Below are positions 16,480 to 24,906 of a DNA stretch of 64,000 nucleotides, piece after piece (position 1 is the first letter of the stretch; the number at the start of each line of letters is the position of its first letter). The position numbers and the translations under genes are program-made. The DNA lies in assembly GCF_003968755.1 (NCBI RefSeq), contig NZ_RYDL01000005.1, forward strand, positions 160,244 to 224,243. The letters run 5' to 3'. Below the pieces are notes generated by a model. That model saw nothing but the letters and a program-made list of their open reading frames with translations. It had not been told where the DNA came from and ran no database searches. The stretch comes from Flavobacterium sp. RSP15. GTDB lineage: Bacteria > Bacteroidota > Bacteroidia > Flavobacteriales > Flavobacteriaceae.

Positions 16480-18714
16480 ATGAACCATGCCGTTATGATC
16501 GAAATAGATTTAGAAAAAGAAAATAAAGCTATAGCTCAGGAGTACAAAGAGTTACTTCGAATAAGCTACCAAACCTTGAGTGATGAGGACAAAAAACTCA
16601 TCCGAAAAGCCTTTGATGTATCTGTAGAAGCCCATAAAGAGCAACGCAGAAAGTCCGGTGAAGCCTACATTTTTCATCCTATCGCTGTAGCAAAAATTGT
16701 TGCTTCAGAAATAGGTTTGGGAGCAACCTCTATTGCAGCTGCATTATTGCACGATGTGGTCGAGGATACACCCACTACAATTCAGGACATCGAGCGCTTA
16801 TTTAATCCTAAAGTAGCCCAAATTGTTGAAGGATTAACAAAAATATCTATGGTGCAAAGAGACCTAAACGTTTCAATGCAAGCCGAAAATTTTCGCAAGA
16901 TGATTTTGACGCTAAATGATGATGTGCGCGTAATCCTGATTAAACTTGCTGATCGCCTGCACAACATGCAAACCATGGATTCGATGCAAGAGGACAAGCA
17001 GACTAAAATTGCATCTGAAACCTTGTACATTTATGCGCCATTGGCCCATCGATTGGGTTTGTACAATATCAAGACAAAACTGGAAGATTTAGGGTTAAAA
17101 TATACGGAACCAGCAGTATACAATGAAATCGTAAGTAAAATAAAAGAAACTAAAGAGGAGCAGGATGCGTATATTGAGGCTATTTCAAATGTTTTGAAAA
17201 CATCCTTAGATACTGAAGAAATTGATTATATCATAAAAGGCCGGCCAAAATCAATCTACTCCATCCGGAGAAAGATGCAGGCTCAAAATGTAAGTTTTGA
17301 CGAAGTGTATGATAAATTTGCACTCCGAATTGTTTACAAATCAACTCCCCATGACGAAAAATTCATAGCCTGGAAAATATACTCCATTGTAACGGACCAC
17401 TACAGGCCTAGCCCGAGTAGGTTGCGCGATTGGATTTCGTCCCCAAAATCGACTGGCTACGAAGCCTTGCATATTACCGTAATGGGTCCCAAAGGGCGCT
17501 GGATTGAAGTTCAGGTACGCAGCGAACGCATGGATGAAATTGCCGAAAAAGGATATGCTGCGCACTACAAATATAAAAATGGCACTACCGAAGAAAGTGG
17601 TTTGGATGTCTGGCTCAATCTACTTAAAGAAGCCTTAGAGAATTCTGAGACAAATGCAGTAAATTTTGTGGAGGATTTCAAGATGAATTTATATTCAAAA
17701 GAAATTTTTGTTTTTACCCCAAAGGGAGAAATAAAATCCTTGCCCAAAGGCGCTACATCGCTTGATTTTGCCTTCAGCATTCACTCCGAAATAGGCATTC
17801 GCACCAGGGGAACACGTGTAAACGGGAAATTAGTCCCGCTGAATTTCGAATTAAAAAGTGGTGATCAAATTGAAGTAATCACGTCACAACATCAAAAACC
17901 AACGATCAACTGGCTGGATTATGTGACCACTTCAAGAGCCAAAACTAAGATAAAAAATGTTTTAAACGAGAACACCAAGAAAATTGGAGAAGAAGGAAAA
18001 GAACTGCTGACGCGTAAACTAAAGCATTTAAAAATAACGTTAAATGAATCTGTAGTTAATGAGCTAGTCAATTTTTTTAAGTTAAAAACAAGCTTAGATT
18101 TATTTTACAGAGTAGGGATTGGCGCTATAGAAAACCAACAACTCAAAGATTATGCAGCCCAAAAAAGCAATACTTTTATTAATTTTTTCAAGAATAAAAT
18201 AAAACGAACCGCCAGCACAGCTGATGAGGACATTCATAAACCAATAATAAGTAGCAATTATGACATACTCGTATTTGGCAAAGAACATGACAAACTAGAT
18301 TATAAATTATCCCCGTGTTGCAATCCAATTCCCGGGGATGACGTGTTTGGATTTGTCACGATAAACGAAGGGATAAAAGTGCATAAAAAAGATTGCCCAA
18401 ACGCAATTGGAATGCAATCCAACTATGCCTACCGGATCATGACGGCCAAATGGATTGACTCTTCCCAAGAAGAATTCAAGGCCATCATAAACATAACCGG
18501 AATGGATGTTTTAGGACTTACCAACCAGCTGACAAAAGTGATTTCGAATAATATGCATGTGAACATCCAGAGTATTTCTTTGAGCACTGATGCGGGTATA
18601 TTTCAAGGACAAGTGGCGGTAATTGTACGGAACAATACGATCTTAAAAAAATTAATCAATAATATCAAAAAAATTGACGGAATAGATAAGGTAACCCGAG
18701 TTTATAAAACCTAG
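16480..18714 (+). CDS. RelA/SpoT-family bifunctional (p)ppGpp synthetase/hydrolase
   Basis: Long Rel-type enzyme of 744 residues controlling the stringent response. Order: HD hydrolase domain with LLHDVVEDT near 90-98 (HD pair intact); synthetase domain about 254-367 with GRPKSIYSIRRKM, RDWISSPKSTGYEALH and EVQVRSERMDEIAEKGYAAHYKYK in overlapping parts; TGS domain about 405-467; conserved-cysteine region with SPCCNPIPGDD; ACT domain about 667-744. Both catalytic halves keep their key motifs, so the enzyme should make and break (p)ppGpp. It lies upstream of the Fur-type regulator and purA, all on the plus strand. Confidence 0.95.
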   Translation: MNHAVMIEIDLEKENKAIAQEYKELLRISYQTLSDEDKKLIRKAFDVSVEAHKEQRRKSGEAYIFHPIAVAKIVASEIGLGATSIAAALLHDVVEDTPTTIQDIERLFNPKVAQIVEGLTKISMVQRDLNVSMQAENFRKMILTLNDDVRVILIKLADRLHNMQTMDSMQEDKQTKIASETLYIYAPLAHRLGLYNIKTKLEDLGLKYTEPAVYNEIVSKIKETKEEQDAYIEAISNVLKTSLDTEEIDYIIKGRPKSIYSIRRKMQAQNVSFDEVYDKFALRIVYKSTPHDEKFIAWKIYSIVTDHYRPSPSRLRDWISSPKSTGYEALHITVMGPKGRWIEVQVRSERMDEIAEKGYAAHYKYKNGTTEESGLDVWLNLLKEALENSETNAVNFVEDFKMNLYSKEIFVFTPKGEIKSLPKGATSLDFAFSIHSEIGIRTRGTRVNGKLVPLNFELKSGDQIEVITSQHQKPTINWLDYVTTSRAKTKIKNVLNENTKKIGEEGKELLTRKLKHLKITLNESVVNELVNFFKLKTSLDLFYRVGIGAIENQQLKDYAAQKSNTFINFFKNKIKRTASTADEDIHKPIISSNYDILVFGKEHDKLDYKLSPCCNPIPGDDVFGFVTINEGIKVHKKDCPNAIGMQSNYAYRIMTAKWIDSSQEEFKAIINITGMDVLGLTNQLTKVISNNMHVNIQSISLSTDAGIFQGQVAVIVRNNTILKKLINNIKKIDGIDKVTRVYKT

Positions 18715-18815
18715 AAAAGTTGCTTGTTTTTTAAATAATATAGCTTTTCCCGCCTGAAACAGAACAAACTTGAAACTAAACAAACCGGAAACTTTAATCT
18801 TTAAACTAAAAAAAT

Positions 18816-18823
18816 TATCTTTG
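18816..18823 (+). promoter_or_regulatory. -7 element placing fur on a leaderless or near-leaderless message
   Basis: TATCTTTG is a perfect -7 box. It ends only 7 bp before the ATG at 18831, so transcription should begin at or within a base or two of the start codon. No TTG is found 17-23 bp upstream. Confidence 0.55.
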
Positions 18824-18830
18824 CCAGTAT

Positions 18831-19313
18831 ATGACACTCATTTCCACAGATAACAACAAGAACCAAGAAATTGTAAAAAATGTTTTTACAATGTATCTTG
18901 AGAAAAAAGGACATCGCAAAACGCCTGAACGTTATGCTATTCTTCAGGAAATTTACGATAGTGAAGAACATTTTGACGTAGAGAATCTCTACATCAAAAT
19001 GAAAAATAAAAACTATCGGGTTAGTAGGGCAACCCTTTACAATACGATCGAATTATTATTGGACTGTGCTTTAGTGCGCAAACACCAATTTGGACAGAAT
19101 CAGGCACATTACGAAAAATCATATTTTGACAAACAGCACGATCACATTATCATGACTGATACCGGTGAAGTAATCGAGTTTTGTGACCCTAGAATCCAAA
19201 GCATCAAAAAAACAATTGAGGAAATTTTCGATATAGAAATTACAAATCACTCCTTATACCTTTACGGTGTAAAAAAGGAAAAGAATACTCTGAACGAACA
19301 AGATCGTTCCTAA
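18831..19313 (+). CDS. Fur-family metalloregulator lacking the usual CxxC zinc site
   Basis: A 160-residue winged-helix repressor. The DNA-binding domain covers about 25-90 ([15 protein letters not shown] and [13 protein letters not shown]). The dimerisation domain keeps the HxH metal site in KQHDHII (about 102-104) and the following [12 protein letters not shown]. Typical Fur proteins have a CxxC zinc knuckle right after HxH; here that stretch reads MTDTG, with no cysteine, and no second CxxC is present. It would still sense Fe, Mn or peroxide through the regulatory site. It precedes purA by 31 bp and is probably co-transcribed with it. Confidence 0.88.
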   Translation: MTLISTDNNKNQEIVKNVFTMYLEKKGHRKTPERYAILQEIYDSEEHFDVENLYIKMKNKNYRVSRATLYNTIELLLDCALVRKHQFGQNQAHYEKSYFDKQHDHIIMTDTGEVIEFCDPRIQSIKKTIEEIFDIEITNHSLYLYGVKKEKNTLNEQDRS

Positions 19314-19344
19314 TTATAAAAATTAACTACAAATAACATATAGA

Positions 19345-20616
19345 ATGACGGTAGATTTATTACTAGGGTTGCAATGGGGAGATGAAGGAAAAGGAAAAAT
19401 TGTGGATGTTCTTACTTCGAAATATGACATTATTGCACGTTTTCAAGGAGGTCCAAATGCAGGACACACTTTAGAATTTGATGGAATAAAACATGTTCTT
19501 AGAACTATTCCTTCCGGTATTTTTCATAAAACTGCTGTAAACATCATTGGAAACGGAGTTGTAATTGATCCTGTAGTTTTTCAAAAAGAAATTGAAGGCC
19601 TTGAAAAATTTAAATTAGACATCAAAAACAAATTAATCATTTCAAGAAAAGCGCATTTAATTTTACCAACGCACCGCTTGTTAGATGCCGCATCAGAAGC
19701 ATCTAAAGGAAAAGCAAAAATTGGTTCTACTTTAAAAGGAATTGGCCCTACTTATATGGACAAAACCGGAAGAAACGGAATCCGTGTGGGTGATATTGAA
19801 TTAGAAGATTTTACAGATCGTTACAGAGCTTTGGCTGACAAGCACGAAGCCATGATAAAATTCTATGATGTTGCGATACAATACAATTTAGAAGAATTAG
19901 AAAAAGAATTTTTTGAAGCTATCGAAGAGCTAAAAAAATTAGACTTTATTGATAGCGAAGAATATTTACACCAAGCGCAAAAAGCAGGTAAATCAATATT
20001 ATGTGAAGGAGCCCAAGGTTCGTTATTAGATGTTGATTTTGGAACCTATCCATTTGTGACTTCGTCTAATACAACTGCCGCAGGCGCTTGTACCGGTTTA
20101 GGGATTGCTCCAAATAAAATCAAGGAAGTATACGGAATCTTCAAAGCCTATGTAACACGCGTTGGAAGTGGCCCGTTCCCTACTGAACTTTTTGACGAAG
20201 ATGGTGCAACTATGGCCCGTGTTGGAAATGAATTTGGATCAGTAACCGGCAGACAAAGACGTTGTGGCTGGTTAGACTTAGTAGCACTGAAATATGCGGT
20301 TCAAGTGAATGGTGTAACCCAACTGATGATGATGAAAGGGGATGTCCTTTCAGGATTTGAAACGTTGAAAGTATGTACGGAATACAATTATAAAGGAGAA
20401 AATATTTCACATTTCCCATACAACATTGAACCAGAAAATGTAACTCCAGTGTATCAGGATTTCAAAGGATGGAAACAAGATTTGACTGGCATGACCACAT
20501 ATGATGAGTTACCAATCGAATTAAAAGAATACATTGAATTCATCGAAAAAGAAGTAGAAGTGCCTATCAAAATTGTTTCTGTAGGTCCAGACAGAAAGCA
20601 AACGATTCTGAAATAA
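19345..20616 (+). CDS. purA: Adenylosuccinate synthetase
   Basis: A 423-residue cytoplasmic enzyme joining IMP and aspartate with GTP to give adenylosuccinate, the first committed step to AMP. Motifs: QWGDEGKGK phosphate loop, FQGGPNAGHT, SSNTTAAGACTG for IMP/aspartate binding, and VGPDRKQTI at the C-terminus. Length matches the family exactly and every catalytic motif is intact. It is followed by a strong terminator at 20624. Confidence 0.98.
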   Translation: MTVDLLLGLQWGDEGKGKIVDVLTSKYDIIARFQGGPNAGHTLEFDGIKHVLRTIPSGIFHKTAVNIIGNGVVIDPVVFQKEIEGLEKFKLDIKNKLIISRKAHLILPTHRLLDAASEASKGKAKIGSTLKGIGPTYMDKTGRNGIRVGDIELEDFTDRYRALADKHEAMIKFYDVAIQYNLEELEKEFFEAIEELKKLDFIDSEEYLHQAQKAGKSILCEGAQGSLLDVDFGTYPFVTSSNTTAAGACTGLGIAPNKIKEVYGIFKAYVTRVGSGPFPTELFDEDGATMARVGNEFGSVTGRQRRCGWLDLVALKYAVQVNGVTQLMMMKGDVLSGFETLKVCTEYNYKGENISHFPYNIEPENVTPVYQDFKGWKQDLTGMTTYDELPIELKEYIEFIEKEVEVPIKIVSVGPDRKQTILK

Positions 20617-20623
20617 GATTATG

Positions 20624-20654
20624 AAACGTCCCGATAAATCGGGACGTTTTTTTT
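20624..20654 (+). terminator. Rho-independent terminator after purA
   Basis: AAACGTCCCGAT pairs with ATCGGGACGTTT around a short AA loop and runs into an eight-T tract. It marks the end of the fur-purA transcript. Confidence 0.92.
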
Positions 20655-20677
20655 AGTTTAAAAATCAATTCCTACGA

Positions 20678-21259
20678 ATGAAAAACCCAACCATTAAAAT
20701 ACAAAAAACCGAATTGCTCTCAGACAATTGGTACCTTTTAAACAAAGTCACTTTTGACTATCAAAAAAAAGACGACTCCTGGATTACCCAAAAAAGAGAA
20801 GTCTATGATAGAGGAAACGGAGCCGCCATTTTGCTTTATAACACTTTACAAAAAACCGTTATTCTTACACGCCAGTTTCGCTTGCCAACCTATCTTAACG
20901 GGAATGAAACCGGCATGATGATTGAGGTTTGTGCCGGCCTTTTGGATCAAGACAACCCAGAGCAATGCATCATTAGAGAAACCGAAGAAGAAACAGGATA
21001 TCGTATTTCTACAGTCAAAAAAGTCATGGAAACATATATGTCTCCAGGAGCTGTAACTGAAATATTGTATTTATTTGTTGGCGAGTACGATGAATCTATG
21101 AAAGTAAGTGACGGTGGCGGAGTAGCACATGAGGAAGAAAATATAGATGTGATCGAAATGTCTTTTGAAGAAGCGTATGCCATGATTGAATCTGGTCAAA
21201 TGCAGGATGCCAAGACTATTATGTTATTACAGTATGCTAAAATTCATAATTTGGTTTAA
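20678..21259 (+). CDS. Nudix hydrolase, NudK-like
   Basis: A 193-residue Nudix pyrophosphatase. The Nudix box begins at CAGLLD (about 86) and ends [11 protein letters not shown], with the same spacing before the REx2EExG core as E. coli NudK, a GDP-mannose hydrolase. The upstream GNGAAILLY and the C-terminal [16 protein letters not shown] also fit the NudK/ADP-ribose group. It probably cleaves a nucleotide sugar. Its stop overlaps the start of the EamA gene by one base (TAATG), so the two are coupled. Confidence 0.87.
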   Translation: MKNPTIKIQKTELLSDNWYLLNKVTFDYQKKDDSWITQKREVYDRGNGAAILLYNTLQKTVILTRQFRLPTYLNGNETGMMIEVCAGLLDQDNPEQCIIRETEEETGYRISTVKKVMETYMSPGAVTEILYLFVGEYDESMKVSDGGGVAHEEENIDVIEMSFEEAYAMIESGQMQDAKTIMLLQYAKIHNLV

Positions 21260-22140
21260 TGAGTAATCCCACTAAAGGAGTTCTATTTGCCTTATTTGCT
21301 ACCTTGTTATGGTCCGTAAATATGGTCATCGCCAGTGGCATAAAAGACCACATTCCTCCTATAGGACTGGCCTTTTGGCGCTGGACAATTGCATGTCTCG
21401 TTTTGGCTCCATTTGCTTTAAAAAGTACTACTAGAAATTTCACAATTGTTAAAAAACACCTCCGGTATCTTGTGTTTACGGCGGTATTGGGAATCACTAT
21501 TTTCAACACGTTAATTTACATTGCAGGAAAAACAACGAGTGCTGTGAATTTATCGCTAATCGCCATTTCGATTCCGTTATTTATTGTTGTAATCTCCAGA
21601 ATTATTTTTAAAGAGACCGTTTCTAATCTAAAAATCATAGGAATTGTAACTATAATCACAGGGGTTCTAGTGCTAATTACCAAAGGTTCGCTTCAGGCCT
21701 TGCTAAAAATCAACTTTACCATTGGGGATTTATTGATGCTTGTGGCTTGCTTCTTTTTTGCGTATTACACTATTTTAGTGCGTAAAAAACCACCTGAATT
21801 AACACCAAAAGTATTTTTGTTTAGTGTTTTTGTAATAGGCACACTGCTCCTTTTTCCTTTTTATCTTTGTGAACATTTGCTTTACAAAAAAGTTATTTTT
21901 GACACTAAAACGATACTGATTACCTCCTATGTTGGCATTTTTGCTTCGCTGGTTTCTTTCTATTTGTGGAACGAAGCCATACGATTGATAGGCACATCTA
22001 AAACAGCTCTAATCTATTATTTAATCCCAATATTCAGCGGTATTCTTGCTTACTTTTTCCTAAATCAAGCAATTAGATTGATACAAATTATTAGTATGGG
22101 CATCATTGTTTCTGGTTTATTAATCACCAATAAGAAGTAA
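21259..22140 (+). CDS. EamA/DMT-family transporter
   Basis: A 293-residue inner-membrane protein with ten predicted spans arranged as two EamA repeats (about 5-135 and 150-290). The first repeat starts GVLFALFATLLWSVNMVIA. The family exports metabolites or amino acids; the substrate cannot be read. It is translationally coupled to the Nudix gene and converges on the peroxiredoxin gene, with a shared terminator at 22164. Confidence 0.88.
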   Translation: MSNPTKGVLFALFATLLWSVNMVIASGIKDHIPPIGLAFWRWTIACLVLAPFALKSTTRNFTIVKKHLRYLVFTAVLGITIFNTLIYIAGKTTSAVNLSLIAISIPLFIVVISRIIFKETVSNLKIIGIVTIITGVLVLITKGSLQALLKINFTIGDLLMLVACFFFAYYTILVRKKPPELTPKVFLFSVFVIGTLLLFPFYLCEHLLYKKVIFDTKTILITSYVGIFASLVSFYLWNEAIRLIGTSKTALIYYLIPIFSGILAYFFLNQAIRLIQIISMGIIVSGLLITNKK

Positions 22141-22163
22141 TTTTTAATTTTTGACAAAATAGA

Positions 22164-22195
22164 AAAGCAGAATGAAAATAAATTCATTCTGCTTT
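22164..22195. terminator. Bidirectional terminator between eamA-like and peroxiredoxin genes
   Basis: A perfect 13-bp stem (AAAGCAGAATGAA against TTCATTCTGCTTT) with a 6-nt loop lies between converging genes. T-rich sequence flanks both sides, so it can serve both strands. Confidence 0.8.
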
Positions 22196-22222
22196 CATGT
22201 TTATACGGTTTTCTAAAAAATA

Positions 22223-22861
22223 TTATTTATTGGGCTGCGGAGTCATTCGCAAATACGGTTTGACCCTTTCGTAGCCTTTTGGAAATTTAGTCGGGATATC
22301 TTCATCTTTAACCGCAGGCGAAATTACAACGCTATCTCCATCTTTCCAGTTGGCCGGTGTGGCCACGCTGTAATTAGCTGTCAATTGCAGACTATCGATG
22401 ACACGCAATAATTCATCAAAATTTCTACCGGTTGATGCCGGATAGGTCAATGTCAATTTTATTTTTTTGTCTGGTCCTATTATAAAAACGGAACGAACGG
22501 TGAAACTCTCACTTGCGTTGGGATGAATCATGTCATATAGTTCCGCGATATGCTTGCCTTCATCGGCTATTATAGGGAAATCTACAGTAGTATTTTGAGT
22601 TTCATTGATGTCTTTAATCCATTCCATGTGTGAATCGACGCCATCTACGCTCAATGCGATTACCTTGACATTTCGTTTTTTAAATTCAGGATAATACAGT
22701 GCTGCTGTTCCTAACTCAGTGGTGCAAACCGGTGTGAAATCAGCAGGATGTGAGAACAAAATACCCCAAGAATCTCCTAGCCATTGATGAAATTCTATTT
22801 TTCCTTGTGACGTTTCTGCTTCAAAATCAGGAGCAATATCGCCTAATCGTACTGTTGCCAT
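22223..22861 (-). CDS. 1-Cys peroxiredoxin (Prx6 type)
   Basis: A 212-residue thiol peroxidase reducing hydrogen peroxide and organic peroxides in the cytoplasm. The peroxidatic motif HPADFTPVCTTE places the reactive Cys at 46. There is no second resolving cysteine, and the long C-terminal domain (NWKDGDSVVISP, then FPKGYERVKPYLR) is typical of the Prx6/AhpE-like class. Length matches the family. The upstream region carries the structured element at 23008-23148. Confidence 0.95.
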   Translation of the reverse strand: MATVRLGDIAPDFEAETSQGKIEFHQWLGDSWGILFSHPADFTPVCTTELGTAALYYPEFKKRNVKVIALSVDGVDSHMEWIKDINETQNTTVDFPIIADEGKHIAELYDMIHPNASESFTVRSVFIIGPDKKIKLTLTYPASTGRNFDELLRVIDSLQLTANYSVATPANWKDGDSVVISPAVKDEDIPTKFPKGYERVKPYLRMTPQPNK

Positions 22862-23150
22862 ACTTGTTTATTTTAATAATTAGTAACACTGTAAGGTATC
22901 GAAATAAACACACTTTAGAGGGAAAACAACTCTTAAAATTCTACTAATTTTTATAAAAACCAGAACGAAGCCCTATAAAAAAATAATGCCATTAGGAAAC
23001 CAAATACCCTAGAGCTCTGATAGCAGCGACATCTCCCGATTTAGAAAAACGAGGCTTTTTCAGCTGTAGTTTATATTACCTTGGAATACAAGTGCAGAGC
23101 AGGACACGCGCGAAGCGAACTGACGAAGTAAATATAACTACGAAAAAGTA
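22862..23150. other. Intergenic region holding structured element copy B
   Basis: A 289-bp gap between the MFS stop and the peroxiredoxin start, both on the minus strand. It holds the element annotated at 23008-23148. About 145 bp between the element and the peroxiredoxin ATG show no further recognised signal, and no TAnnTTTG box was found near the ATG. Confidence 0.5.
23008..23148 (-). ncRNA. Candidate structured intergenic element, copy B
   Basis: On the plus strand the edge reads CCTAGAGCTCTGATAGCAGC then GACATC (23008-23033). A long imperfect hairpin follows, with arms 23055-23079 (CTTTTTC, GTAGTTTATATTAC) and 23128-23148 (GTAAATATAACTAC, GAAAAAG), the last directly next to the MFS stop. 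Read on the minus strand, its edge GATGTCGCTGCTATC, AGAGCTCTAGG aligns with the edge of the element at 50080-50190. It may end the MFS transcript, act as the leader of the peroxiredoxin gene, or be an independent RNA or repeat. Confidence 0.5.
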
Positions 23151-24362
23151 TTATTTTTTCTTTAAATTAGGCAAAAAGAAAGCAATAATTCCGATCAACG
23201 GCAAATAGGCACACAGGTAATAGACATAAGTGATGCTGGTGTGATCTGCTAGATTTCCGAGTAAAGCAGAGCCTAAACCGCCCATTCCGAAGGCGAAACC
23301 ATAGAAAAGTCCAGAAACCATTCCGAGTTTTTTAGGTAGTAATTCCTGTGCAAAAACCAGAATAGCCGGAAAGGCTGAGGACATTATAGTTCCAATGAGG
23401 ACGGAAAGGACTCCGGTCCAAAATAAATCGACAAACGGCAACAGTAAGGTAAAAGGCGCGGCTCCCAAGACAGAGAACCAAATGACGTATTTCCTGCCGT
23501 ATTTATCGCCCAAAGGTCCACCAATTAAAGTTCCTATTGCACAAGAGGCTAAAAACAGAACCAAGTGAAACTGGGCATCCTGCACTGATAATCCAAATTT
23601 TTCGATTAAATAAAAGGTGAAATAACTGGACATACTGGCCATGTAAAAGAATTTTGAAAATATCAAAACCATCAAAATTCCCACGGAGATTGCGATCGTT
23701 TTTTGAGACAAATTAGGCAAATTGATTACCGTTTTTTTAGTGCTCTTTAAACTCAAATGCTTTTTATACCAAAGGGCAATCCTACTCAAAACAACCAATC
23801 CAATAAGGGCGACGGCGACGAACCAAATGATGTAATATTGAGAATTAGGAACCACAATTAAGGCAACCAGTAAAGGCCCGATCGCTGTTCCGGCATTGCC
23901 CCCCAACTGAAAAATGGATTGTGCCAAACCCCGTTTTCCTCCAGAGGCCAAAAAGGAGATTCGGGATGCTTCAGGATGAAAAATGGACGAACCAATCCCG
24001 ACTAATACAACCGAAACAATGATCATTGAAAAACTGGACGCATAGGACAAGCCCACAATTCCGGATAAGGTAAAAAGCATTCCGAAAATTTGGGAAAATG
24101 GTTTTGGTCTTTTGTCCGTGTAGAGTCCTACGATCGGCTGCAAAATGGAAGCCGCTAATTGATAGGCTAAGGTAATTAACCCGATTTGGGTGAAGGTTAA
24201 ATTAAAATTTTCTTTTAAAATAGGGTACGCAGCCGGAATAACGGCCTGTAATAAATCATTTAGCAAATGAGCAAATGCAATAGAAAACAGGACAGGATAC
24301 ACGGTTTGCTGTGCAATAACGGTAGTGTCAATTTGTGTTGCATTATCAGAGGATGAATTCAT
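23151..24362 (-). CDS. Major facilitator superfamily transporter, fosmidomycin-resistance-like
   Basis: Twelve-span inner-membrane transporter of about 403 residues. The frame is open to 24458, but the ATG at 24362 (MNSSSDN) is chosen because the extra 32 residues add an unlikely hydrophobic stretch before the true first span. Conserved parts: AHLLNDLLQAVIPAAYPIL, GLYTDKRPKP between spans 2 and 3, and PLGDKYGRK between spans 8 and 9. The first block matches the fosmidomycin-resistance (Fsr) group of drug exporters. The substrate is unproven. Confidence 0.85.
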   Translation of the reverse strand: MNSSSDNATQIDTTVIAQQTVYPVLFSIAFAHLLNDLLQAVIPAAYPILKENFNLTFTQIGLITLAYQLAASILQPIVGLYTDKRPKPFSQIFGMLFTLSGIVGLSYASSFSMIIVSVVLVGIGSSIFHPEASRISFLASGGKRGLAQSIFQLGGNAGTAIGPLLVALIVVPNSQYYIIWFVAVALIGLVVLSRIALWYKKHLSLKSTKKTVINLPNLSQKTIAISVGILMVLIFSKFFYMASMSSYFTFYLIEKFGLSVQDAQFHLVLFLASCAIGTLIGGPLGDKYGRKYVIWFSVLGAAPFTLLLPFVDLFWTGVLSVLIGTIMSSAFPAILVFAQELLPKKLGMVSGLFYGFAFGMGGLGSALLGNLADHTSITYVYYLCAYLPLIGIIAFFLPNLKKK

Positions 24363-24906
24363 ATTTTTTAATAAAACTGTATTATTAATGCGAATTAAGG
24401 AGTAGCAAAAAGCAGCCCAAACCTTTAAATTAATTAAAAACAAAAGACTGAAAGCCATACTATTTAAGATGCTTTTGACTCCATTTTGACCCAGCTATAT
24501 ACTCTGAATAAGGTGCTAAAATTAGTTAAAAATTGCGTTTTAATCCGTAAAAAAGATAGAAAAAAATTAAAACAAGCATGATTTGTTATTACAGTAAATT
24601 AAAATCCTGTTTAAGTGTTTTTAGAAATTATTACGCCTCGATTTGTAGAAATTCAGTACTGCCTTGCCTATTTTTTTTCACAAAAAAAGTAGAAAAAATA
24701 TATTTTTATGCGTTTAAACGATAATACTCGCTTTTAAACGGTAAAAAAGGAGTGTTTTACTAAAAAATATTTTATATTTGAAAAGTTCAATTTTAGTATA
24801 AAAGTCTTAATTGAATGAGGATTAAAATTCATTAATAACGATAATTAGTCTCTTGTACCATAACAGTTTGCAATTATAACCACGATAATTCATACATTAC
24901 CTAAAC
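24363..24906 (+). other. Intergenic region upstream of the first giant T9SS protein
   Basis: A 544-bp AT-rich gap between divergent genes. It has a CGTTTAAACG palindrome at about 24711 with a second TTTTAAACGG nearby, and a perfect -7 box at 24773. No open frame of coding character was seen. Confidence 0.5.
24773..24780 (+). promoter_or_regulatory. Candidate -7 element for the giant T9SS gene
   Basis: TATATTTG is a perfect -7 box, 126 bp before the ATG at 24907, implying a long leader of about 120 nt. No TTG is found at the expected -33 spacing. Confidence 0.4.
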
